Assembly (NCBI RefSeq): GCF_013177735.1
Contig: NZ_WOEZ01000190.1
Span: 1-39,390 of the forward strand
Reading direction: 5' to 3'
DNA: 39,390 nt
Source of the DNA: Paraburkholderia elongata
GTDB taxonomy: Bacteria; Pseudomonadota; Gammaproteobacteria; Burkholderiales; Burkholderiaceae
In this document: one piece after another, positions 33,589-39,390 of the stretch
Layout of the letters: each line of letters starts with the position of its first letter
Numbering within the stretch: position 1 is the first letter of the stretch
Made by a program: the position numbers and the translations under genes
Notes under the pieces: model-generated
What the model was told of the DNA's origin: nothing
The model's database searches: none
The model's input: the letters and a program-made list of their open reading frames with translations, nothing else

Positions 33589-34365
33589 TCAGCCTGTGTC
33601 ACCACCGGCTACTGGCAACACAGTGCCCGTGATATAGCTTGCCTCGTCTGAAGCGAGGAACAGAATCGGCGCGACCTGTTCGTCGATGCTTCCGTAACGC
33701 TTGAAAAATGCCGATTCAGTGACCTGCTTCACCGCGTCGCCCATCCAGACCTTTTCCTGCTCGCTGTCGCCGGCGGTATTGCGAGGGACGCGTCGCGGAG
33801 GTGCGTCGGTCCCGCCCGGCGCGGTGGCGACCACACGGATGTTGTGTTCCGCGTACTCCATCGCCAGTGACTGCGTAATCGCGTTGACACCGCCCTTGGC
33901 CGCCGAATACGGTACGCGGCGGATACCGCGCGTGGCATTCGAGGAGACGTTGACGATGGTGCCACCGCCACGCTTGAGCAGGTGCGGCAACACAGCATGG
34001 CAGGCATACAGCGTGGGCATGAGTGAACGGCGAATTTCCGCGTCAATCTGCTCAGGTTCGAACTCAGCGAATGGACGCATGCGAATCGCGCCACCGACGC
34101 CATTGATTAGTATGTCGATGCCGCCGAACTTGCGCGCGGCAAAGGCCATCGCCGACGCCGCGCCTTCGTACGTCTCAAGGTCGGCGACAAACCCGGCTGT
34201 GTCCGCGCCACTCGCTTCGGCGGCAACTTCGGAGACGAAGTCGGCGCGGTCGACGAACAGCACCTTGCCGCCTTCGGCGGCTGCGCGAAGCGCTACCGCG
34301 CGACCAATGCCCTGCGCGGCACCGGTGACCACCATGACCTTGCCGGCAAATCGTTGCGCGCTCAT
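33589..34365 (-). CDS. benD: 1,6-dihydroxycyclohexa-2,4-diene-1-carboxylate dehydrogenase
   Basis: A 258-residue SDR that oxidises benzoate cis-diol to catechol with loss of CO2, reducing NAD+. The cofactor motif is VVTGAAQGIGRAV (Gly-rich, residues 12-24), the structural motif is LINGVGG, and the catalytic residues are Ser141 or Ser142 in VNVSSNATRG, Tyr153 and Lys157 (YSAAK). NGVGGAIRMRPFAEF and GTDAPPRRVPRN are typical of BenD/XylL. Its start overlaps the benC stop by 4 bp (ATGA, 34362-34365). Last gene of the catA-benABCD cluster; a phaB-like scrap follows at once. Confidence 0.93.
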   Translation of the reverse strand: MSAQRFAGKVMVVTGAAQGIGRAVALRAAAEGGKVLFVDRADFVSEVAAEASGADTAGFVADLETYEGAASAMAFAARKFGGIDILINGVGGAIRMRPFAEFEPEQIDAEIRRSLMPTLYACHAVLPHLLKRGGGTIVNVSSNATRGIRRVPYSAAKGGVNAITQSLAMEYAEHNIRVVATAPGGTDAPPRRVPRNTAGDSEQEKVWMGDAVKQVTESAFFKRYGSIDEQVAPILFLASDEASYITGTVLPVAGGDTG

Positions 34366-35384
34366 GCGGTCCTCGGTGCTGCGTTAGGAGTGAACTTCTC
34401 GTAGTGGAAGCTGTTGGGCTTCACGCCGTTATCGTCGAAATGCTTGCGCACCGCATCGACCATCGGCGGCGGCCCGCACAGGTACACGTCCAAGTTGCCA
34501 TCATTTACAGCCTCGGCCGGCATGTGTTGCGTCACCCAACCCTTGCGTGGATGCGTGGAATCCGTTTCGGCCACGACGGTGCTGTAAGTGAAGTTCGGCA
34601 ACTTCGCCACGTACGCGTCGATTGCATCGACCTGCACGAGGTCGAGGTCTCGCGTTACGCCATAAATCAGGTGAACTTTCTGCTGCGAATTCGCGCGAGC
34701 CAGCACTTCGAGCATCGACAGAAACGGTGCCAGGCCGGTGCCGCCGGCGAGGAACAGCAACGGCCGCTCTACGGCCCGCAGATAAAAGCTGCCGAGCGGC
34801 CCGGTCAGCTCCACTTTGTTGCCTGCCTGTGCGGATTCGAGCCAGGTGCTCATCACGCCACCGGGAATTTTCTTAATCAGGAAGCTGATTTTCGATTCAC
34901 CCGGCGCCGACGAAAAAGAGTACGAGCGGTGTTGACCGCTGCCAGGAACATCAATGTTGATATACTGGCCCGGCAGGAATACCGGCGCGGTCGCATCAAC
35001 ATCCAGTTCGAGCACGATGGCCGCATCGTGGTGTGCTTCTACCTTTATTACTGTTGCAGCGAACTTGCTTTGCTCAGTCTTGCATGCAGTGGAAGATGCC
35101 GGCACCGCAATGACACAATCGCTTTCTGGCACCATCTGGCAGGTCAGGACGAGGCCGCTCTCCTTCTCATCCTCGGTCAGCGCATCTTCGATGTAATCGT
35201 CGCCAAGGTCGTAGCTTCCGCTCTCGGCGCGGCACTTGCAGGTACCGCACACGCCGTCAGAGCAATCCATCGGCAGGTTAATCTTGGCGCGAAAGGCGGC
35301 ATCAAGCACCTTCTCGCCCGCCTTGCATGTGACGAAGCGGGTCACGCCGTCTTCGAAATTCAGTGCAATGTTGTAGCTGGACAT
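34362..35384 (-). CDS. benC: Benzoate 1,2-dioxygenase electron-transfer reductase
   Basis: A 340-residue reductase passing electrons from NADH to the BenAB oxygenase. The N-terminal plant-type ferredoxin domain has Cys41, Cys46, Cys49 (MDCSDGVCGTCKC) and Cys82 (LTCQM) for the 2Fe-2S cluster. The FAD domain has HRSYSFSSAPG, and the NAD domain has LLFLAGGTGLAPFLSML and the C-terminal VYLCGPPPMVDAVR. All key residues are present. Full length for BenC/XylZ. ATG 35384 follows AGGAGGCAAG. It lies 39 bp after benB and overlaps benD by 4 bp. Confidence 0.94.
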   Translation of the reverse strand: MSSYNIALNFEDGVTRFVTCKAGEKVLDAAFRAKINLPMDCSDGVCGTCKCRAESGSYDLGDDYIEDALTEDEKESGLVLTCQMVPESDCVIAVPASSTACKTEQSKFAATVIKVEAHHDAAIVLELDVDATAPVFLPGQYINIDVPGSGQHRSYSFSSAPGESKISFLIKKIPGGVMSTWLESAQAGNKVELTGPLGSFYLRAVERPLLFLAGGTGLAPFLSMLEVLARANSQQKVHLIYGVTRDLDLVQVDAIDAYVAKLPNFTYSTVVAETDSTHPRKGWVTQHMPAEAVNDGNLDVYLCGPPPMVDAVRKHFDDNGVKPNSFHYEKFTPNAAPRTA

Positions 35385-35423
35385 CTTGCCTCCTGTACTT
35401 CTGATTTCCGCTGACGCTCGACA

Positions 35424-35912
35424 TCAGACGTGATAAACGTCGAGCACCTGGCGGATGTAGTCGTCCTTCAACACAATGCGCTTGTAGGAAATCAATAGTT
35501 CATCATTGACTTTGCGCAAAGTGACAAACATCGTGCCGAAAAACTGGTCAGTGGTTTTGTAGCGGTGGCTGAGCGTGTTGAAGTTGTAGCGCACGTCCAC
35601 TTCGTTCTCACGCTCGGCCAGCACTTCCACATTGGTGACGTTGTGACTGGTTCGCGGTTCAGGCATCGAGGCACTACTGCGTTCGGTCTTGATGCGGAAC
35701 ACCCGGTCTTCCAGGCCGCCACGGTCCGGGTAATACATCAGCGAAATCTGACTCTCGTGGTCGTCGGTGAGCCGGTCGTCGTCATCCCACGCCGGCATCC
35801 AGTAAGTGACATCCTCGGTATAGCAGGCAAGCCACTCGTCCCATGTTCGGTCGTCGAGCAGGCGCGCTTCGCGGAACAGCACGGCGCAAATTTTCTGGTA
35901 ATCGAAGCTCAT
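35424..35912 (-). CDS. benB: Benzoate 1,2-dioxygenase small (beta) subunit
   Basis: A 162-residue structural subunit of the Rieske oxygenase, with the NTF2-like fold of ring-hydroxylating dioxygenase beta subunits. The start at ATG 35912 (MSFDYQKICAVLFREARLLD) overlaps the benA stop by 4 bp; the longer upstream frame is benA shadow. Family text includes WDEWLACYTEDVTYWMPAWD, SLMYYPDRGGLEDRVFRIKT and the C-terminal YKRIVLKDDYIRQVLDVYHV. It assembles with BenA as alpha3beta3. Confidence 0.93.
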   Translation of the reverse strand: MSFDYQKICAVLFREARLLDDRTWDEWLACYTEDVTYWMPAWDDDDRLTDDHESQISLMYYPDRGGLEDRVFRIKTERSSASMPEPRTSHNVTNVEVLAERENEVDVRYNFNTLSHRYKTTDQFFGTMFVTLRKVNDELLISYKRIVLKDDYIRQVLDVYHV

Positions 35913-37267
35913 GCCAGGGCCTCCCCTTGTTCCTTTTTGAGTGCGTCGCGCATCTGGTGTACCCAGTATTCGTGTTGACACACAAACAGTCCTTCGTCTT
36001 CGCTTCGTTCGCCTGAGATGCGCGGCTTCAGGCCCATACTTTTCGCATTTGCGTCGGGACCTTCGACCCACAACGGCGCTCCGCGCGAAAGGTCGTTCCA
36101 CAACGCGGTGGTGCCGGCATAGCCAGCCTGGCAGGCGCGAAACTCTTCGAGGTCATCCGCGGTGCCCATACCCGAGACGTTAAAGAAATCCTCGTATTGG
36201 CGAATGCGGGTAGCCCGGTCGGCTGCGCTTTCACCCTTAGGGGCGAAGCAAAAGATGCTGACTTCGGTCTTGTCTACGCTGATAGGCCGTACCACGCGAA
36301 TCTGCGTGCTGAACTGGTCCATCAGGAACACGTTGGGATACAGGCAAAGGTTCCGGGTCTGGTTGACGATGAAATCCGCCTTCGCTTCGCCGACGCGTGC
36401 CTTGATTTCGTCGCGGTATTGATAGACCGGTCGCACTTCCGGGTTCATCGTCTTGGTCCACAACAGGATGTGGCCATGGTCGAACCCGTACACTCCGGCT
36501 ACCGACTTGCTCCAGCTGTTCGCATCCACGGCCTTGGTGCCCTCGACCTTGCGCCGGTCCATCGTCGCAGCGTAGTTCCAGTGCACGGTGCTGACGTGGT
36601 AGCCGTCGCAGCCGTTCTCCATCTGCATCTTCCAGTTACCGTCGTAGACGTACGATGAATTGCCGCGCAACACTTCCAGCCCGTCCGGGGCCTGGTCAAC
36701 GATCTGGTCGATGATGACCCTGGTCTCGCCGAGGTAGTCCTCCAGTGGAATCGCGTCCGCGTTGAGGCTGCCGAACAGGAAGCCGCGATAGCTCTGGAAG
36801 CGTGCGACTTTTTTCAGGTCATGCGAGCCGTTGGTATTGAATTGCACCGGGTATTCGGTGGTCTTCACATCTTTCACTTTCAGCAGCTTACCGGTGTTGG
36901 CGAAGCTCCAGCCGTGGAAAGGACAAGTGAAGGTGCCTTTGTTGCCATGCTTTTTACGGCACAGCATCGCGCCCTTATGCGCGCAGGCATTGATGACCGC
37001 GTGCAGTTCGCCGCTTTTGTCGCGAGTTACCACTACAGGCTGGCGGCCAATCCAGGTGGTGTAGTAGTCGTTGTTGTTGGGAATCTGGCTTTCATGCGCC
37101 AGATATACCCAGTTGCTCTCGAAAATGTGCTTCATCTCGAGCTCGAACAAGTCAGTGTTCGTGAAGATGTCGCGGCGGCAACGGAATACACCGTTTTGCT
37201 TGTCGTCCTGAACGGCGGTATGCAGCAGTTCATCCAGTTGCGAGGCTTTGTCGATAATTGCAGACAT
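35909..37267 (-). CDS. benA: Benzoate 1,2-dioxygenase large (alpha) subunit
   Basis: A 452-residue Rieske non-haem iron oxygenase that adds O2 across C1-C2 of benzoate. Rieske ligands: Cys95-x-His97 (NACAHKGAML) and Cys115-x2-His118 (TCPFHGWSF). The mononuclear iron site: Asp221 electron bridge, His224 and His229 in NGCDGYHVSTVHWNY. Length matches BenA/XylX. The start ATG 37267 has GGGAGAG upstream. It is followed by benB with a 4-bp overlap. A 10-bp-stem hairpin lies in the 113-bp gap to catA. Related enzymes take anthranilate or toluate; benzoate is preferred because benD is present. Confidence 0.94.
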   Translation of the reverse strand: MSAIIDKASQLDELLHTAVQDDKQNGVFRCRRDIFTNTDLFELEMKHIFESNWVYLAHESQIPNNNDYYTTWIGRQPVVVTRDKSGELHAVINACAHKGAMLCRKKHGNKGTFTCPFHGWSFANTGKLLKVKDVKTTEYPVQFNTNGSHDLKKVARFQSYRGFLFGSLNADAIPLEDYLGETRVIIDQIVDQAPDGLEVLRGNSSYVYDGNWKMQMENGCDGYHVSTVHWNYAATMDRRKVEGTKAVDANSWSKSVAGVYGFDHGHILLWTKTMNPEVRPVYQYRDEIKARVGEAKADFIVNQTRNLCLYPNVFLMDQFSTQIRVVRPISVDKTEVSIFCFAPKGESAADRATRIRQYEDFFNVSGMGTADDLEEFRACQAGYAGTTALWNDLSRGAPLWVEGPDANAKSMGLKPRISGERSEDEGLFVCQHEYWVHQMRDALKKEQGEALA

Positions 37268-37281
37268 GAGTGCTCTCCCTA

Positions 37282-37308
37282 CGTGTGCTCCAGGTTATGG
37301 AGCACACG
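37282..37308 (-). promoter_or_regulatory. Strong hairpin between catA and benA
   Basis: CGTGTGCTCC (37282-37291) pairs perfectly with GGAGCACACG (37299-37308), a 10-bp stem with a 7-nt loop, ending 14 bases before the benA start and about 73 bases after the catA stop. There is no T-tract, so it is more likely an mRNA-processing or stability hairpin, or a partial terminator that sets catA above ben expression, than an intrinsic terminator. Confidence 0.6.
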
Positions 37309-37380
37309 CATCGGTGTCGAAAGATTCTTGCGAAGAGTTGAGCGGCAGCAGTGGTACGACGTAGCAGCCGCGTTCAGCGG

Positions 37381-38316
37381 TCAGGCGGTAGCAGACGCAC
37401 GCAGGCGATGGACGACCTGGTTATCCTTGCCCTGAACCAGCGGAGTCAACTCGATGTTGAACTCGATTTCCTTATACGTATCGGCTTTCATGCCCAGCGC
37501 AGTGCCGCCCGTCTTTTCGACCACATGGGGAATCAAATCCTCGCGGGTGGCGTAGGCAAAGTCGTCCCAAATCAACGGGTCGCCCTCAATGTTGATTTGT
37601 GTCGTCAGCTTGCGGTACTTGTCGGTGGTGACGAAGAAGTGCACATGCGCTGGGCGGTCGCCATGGCGGGCGAGCACGTTCAACAATTGTTGGGTCGCGC
37701 CATCCGGCGGGCAGCCATAACCGACCGGCATGAGCGTACGGAACTCGTATTTGCCGTCGGGACCGGTGCTGACCGCTCCGCGCAGGTTGAACTCGCTCTG
37801 CGCGCCGGTCGGGTCGAAGTGCGAATAGAAGCCTTTCGAGTTGGCGTGCCAACATTCGACCACCGCCCCTGCGACGGGCTTGCCATCTGGACCGGTTACC
37901 GCGCCGCGGATGACCAGCGGGCCGGCATCCTCGTCCGGATTGATATCAATCTTCGATATGCCATCGCGCACGGGCGCACCGGCGACATACAGCGGACCTT
38001 CGATGGTACGCGGCGTGCCGCCAGTGATTTCAGCCGCCTTGTCCTCCGCATCCATGCGAATGTCGAGATACTTCTCCAGACCCAGACCAGCGACAAGCAG
38101 CGCCGCTTCACCGTCCTGGCCGAGCTTGTTGAAATAATGAACGCCCGCCCAGATTTCGTCAGGCGTCATGTCAAGGTCGTCGATGGCCTTGAACAAATCG
38201 CTCAGCAGGCGATGGACAATCTGTTTAGTGCGAGCATTGCCGTCCTGGCTACCAACGTTAGCAGCGGCCTTCAGCAGGTCCTGCACTTCCTTCGCATCGA
38301 ACACTTTGACGCTCAT
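37381..38316 (-). CDS. catA: Catechol 1,2-dioxygenase (intradiol)
   Basis: A 311-residue non-haem Fe(III) enzyme that opens catechol to cis,cis-muconate. The four iron ligands fall exactly at the family positions: Tyr164 (KGFYSHFD), Tyr200 (PVGYGCPP), His224 and His226 (RPAHVHFF). The N-terminal helical linker domain is present (about residues 1-100). The start is ATG 38316 (MSVKVFDAKE), with AGGAG upstream; the longer frame back to 38454 crosses the regulatory region and is rejected. It heads the catA-benABCD cluster and is divergent from the LysR gene at 38491. catB and catC are not in the window. Confidence 0.95.
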   Translation of the reverse strand: MSVKVFDAKEVQDLLKAAANVGSQDGNARTKQIVHRLLSDLFKAIDDLDMTPDEIWAGVHYFNKLGQDGEAALLVAGLGLEKYLDIRMDAEDKAAEITGGTPRTIEGPLYVAGAPVRDGISKIDINPDEDAGPLVIRGAVTGPDGKPVAGAVVECWHANSKGFYSHFDPTGAQSEFNLRGAVSTGPDGKYEFRTLMPVGYGCPPDGATQQLLNVLARHGDRPAHVHFFVTTDKYRKLTTQINIEGDPLIWDDFAYATREDLIPHVVEKTGGTALGMKADTYKEIEFNIELTPLVQGKDNQVVHRLRASATA

Positions 38317-38348
38317 GTCTGCTCCTGAATCTCTATTTTCTGATCGGG

Positions 38349-38363
38349 TAAACCCTTGGTTTA
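38349..38363. promoter_or_regulatory. Palindrome in the catA-lysR intergenic region
   Basis: TAAACC-CTT-GGTTTA, perfect 6-bp arms with a 3-bp spacer, centred 29 bp nearer catA than the BenM-type site at 38378-38392. This is about three helical turns, as expected for the second (activation) site of a LysR tetramer. It could also be an unrelated operator. Confidence 0.42.
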
Positions 38364-38377
38364 GCGCCCGCTTGAAT

Positions 38378-38392
38378 ATGCCTGAGAGGTAT
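38378..38392. promoter_or_regulatory. BenM/CatM-type LysR binding site
   Basis: ATGC-CTGAGAG-GTAT matches the BenM/CatM consensus ATAC-N7-GTAT with one mismatch. It is 62 bp upstream of catA and 98 bp upstream of the divergent LysR gene, where the high-affinity recognition site of a LysR activator normally lies. Confidence 0.58.
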
Positions 38393-38490
38393 AATGGGTG
38401 CTGAAACAGAGTGTGAATGCAGAATAATCGACGCCGGAAGGCCTCGTCCAACACTGATTTAGTATTGGTCTATATCCACGAGGTATTGAA

Positions 38491-39390
38491 ATGGAACTGC
38501 GGCATCTTCGCTATTTCGTCGCCGTAGCCGAGGAACGCAATTTCACGCGGGCGGCACAGCGACTGAACATGGCCCAACCGCCTTTGAGCCGTCAGATACA
38601 GCAGCTTGAAGAGATTCTTGAGGTGCAGCTATTCCAGCGCGACTCGCGCCCATTGAAGCTAACCGAGACGGGTAAGTTCTTCTATGCTCATGCCGTCCAA
38701 TTGCTGGCCCAGACGTCCGAACTCGAATCAATGACGCGGCGCGTGGGCAACATTGAGCGCAGCCTCTCTATCGGTTTTGTGGGCTCGACGTTGTACGGAA
38801 TGCTGCCCAAAATCATCCGGCGCTTCCGCGACGAGAACACTACAGTCGAACTCAGCCTCCACGAGATGTCGACGATGGACCAGATTAGAGCGCTGAAGGA
38901 CGGTGTGATTGATGTCGGGTTCGGCCGTATTCGTCATGAGGACGCGAACATCCGCCGGGTGATCCTTCGCGAAGAGAAGATGATTGTTGCCTTCCCGGAG
39001 GGCCATCCCCTCTCACTCGCCAAGCCTGTCCTCGCTCTTGGCGACGTGGTCAACGAGACCCTGATTATTTTCCCTAAGGCGCCGCGGCCCATTATGCAGA
39101 CCAGGTGCTGTCGGCATTCGAAGACCGCGGTCTCAAGCCTCGCCGGATATATGAAGTACGAGAGTTGCAGATTGCGCTAGGGCTCGTCGCAGCGGGGGAA
39201 GGAATTTCTGTCGTTCCGAGTAGTGTGTACGGCCTGAAGCGAGACGATGTGAGTTACAAGGAACTGGACGACCCCACTCTGGTTTCCCCAATCATCATGA
39301 GCACGCGTATGCTCGACGAGTCGCGGGACATTCGGGAAATGCTTGAACTCATCTATCGGCTGTACGAGGAGGAAAAGACACCCTATACGC
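38491..39390 (+). pseudogene. BenM/CatR-like LysR regulator with one-base frameshift, 3' end beyond the window
   Basis: A LysR activator of the CatM/BenM/CatR group, beginning MELRHLRYFVAVAEERNFTR with HTH AAQRLNMAQPPLSRQIQQLE. Members bind cis,cis-muconate or benzoate and switch on cat and ben genes, and this one is divergent from catA. The frame runs to IIFPKAPRP (codon at 39088), then loses one base at about 39091 and stops at 39178-39180. A second frame resumes as YADQVLSAFEDRGLKPRRIY and EVRELQIALGLVAAGEGISV to the window edge, giving about 300 residues in total, close to full length. As read, the product lacks its second effector subdomain and is probably inactive. A sequencing error is equally possible. 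Confidence 0.82.

Noticed and set aside
34404..35414. 336-codon plus-strand frame opposite benC
   Set aside because: benC has all 2Fe-2S, FAD and NAD motifs on the minus strand; the plus frame has none.
35913..36101. 63-residue upstream extension of benB
   Set aside because: It lies wholly within benA in another frame; ATG 35912 gives the normal BenB N-terminus with a 4-bp ATGA overlap.
37282..37308. Intrinsic terminator at the catA-benA hairpin
   Set aside because: The stem is strong but no T-tract follows on either strand, so it was listed as a regulatory or processing hairpin instead.
37351..38328. 325-codon plus-strand frame opposite catA
   Set aside because: catA iron ligands are all present on the minus strand; the opposite frame is a shadow.
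38317..38454. 46-residue upstream extension of catA
   Set aside because: It crosses the regulatory sites and is not CatA-like; ATG 38316 places the iron ligands at the standard numbers and has AGGAG.
1..39390. tRNA, rRNA, CRISPR array, phage or toxin-antitoxin module
   Set aside because: Read for these and found no supporting sequence.

Overview
The window looks like accessory DNA of a Burkholderiaceae bacterium, most likely Paraburkholderia, Caballeronia or Burkholderia. The reasons are the high GC, two Burkholderia-type trimeric porins whose mature ends read SSVTLYG, a lipase-like gene in front of a MexEF/BpeEF/CeoAB-type efflux operon, and a catA-benABCD cluster with a LysR gene. This is judged from protein character only; no database was searched.

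Layout. (1) 1-1301: the 3' part of a sugar-type ABC permease and a SnoaL-like small protein. (2) 1590-4169: a porin gene cut by an IS4-family element. Removing the element and one 10-bp target copy restores the frame exactly. (3) 4410-6397: a small hypothetical gene, an intact second porin and a small frameshifted gene. (4) 6408-12000: a catabolic-looking block of a VOC remnant, a CocE/NonD hydrolase, an MFS carrier, an FAD aromatic hydroxylase and a VOC protein. Two operons in it share a TTATCGAACG upstream element. (5) 12542-16472: two MDR oxidoreductases flanking MarR and TetR regulators, with a dead F420-reductase-like fragment. (6) 16546-23406: an RND tripartite efflux operon led by an LlpE-like alpha/beta hydrolase whose nucleophile serine is aspartate. 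(7) 23430-25637: a gene graveyard with a broken LysR gene, a twice-frameshifted conserved gene and IS remnants. (8) 25638-28205: a frameshifted GST and an SDR, divergent from a LysR gene. (9) 28486-32200: a small secreted protein, LysR and MDR fragments, an F420-reductase-like gene, TetR and LysR regulators, and an IS-associated remnant. (10) 32316-39390: a BKACE enzyme, a phaB-like fragment, benD, benC, benB, benA and catA on the minus strand, and a divergent BenM/CatR-like LysR gene with a one-base frameshift that runs off the window.

How it works together. BenABC plus BenD would convert benzoate to catechol and CatA would open the ring to cis,cis-muconate. The muconate-processing genes (catB, catC) are not in the window. 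The efflux operon is complete as three pump parts plus LlpE. The 6.8-12.0 kb block has the parts of an aromatic or N-heterocycle pathway (uptake, ring hydroxylation, VOC enzyme, hydrolase), but its substrate cannot be read from sequence. Across the window decay is frequent: one clean IS insertion, at least five frameshifted genes and several fragments. Some single-base shifts could be assembly errors. No tRNA, rRNA or CRISPR array was seen.
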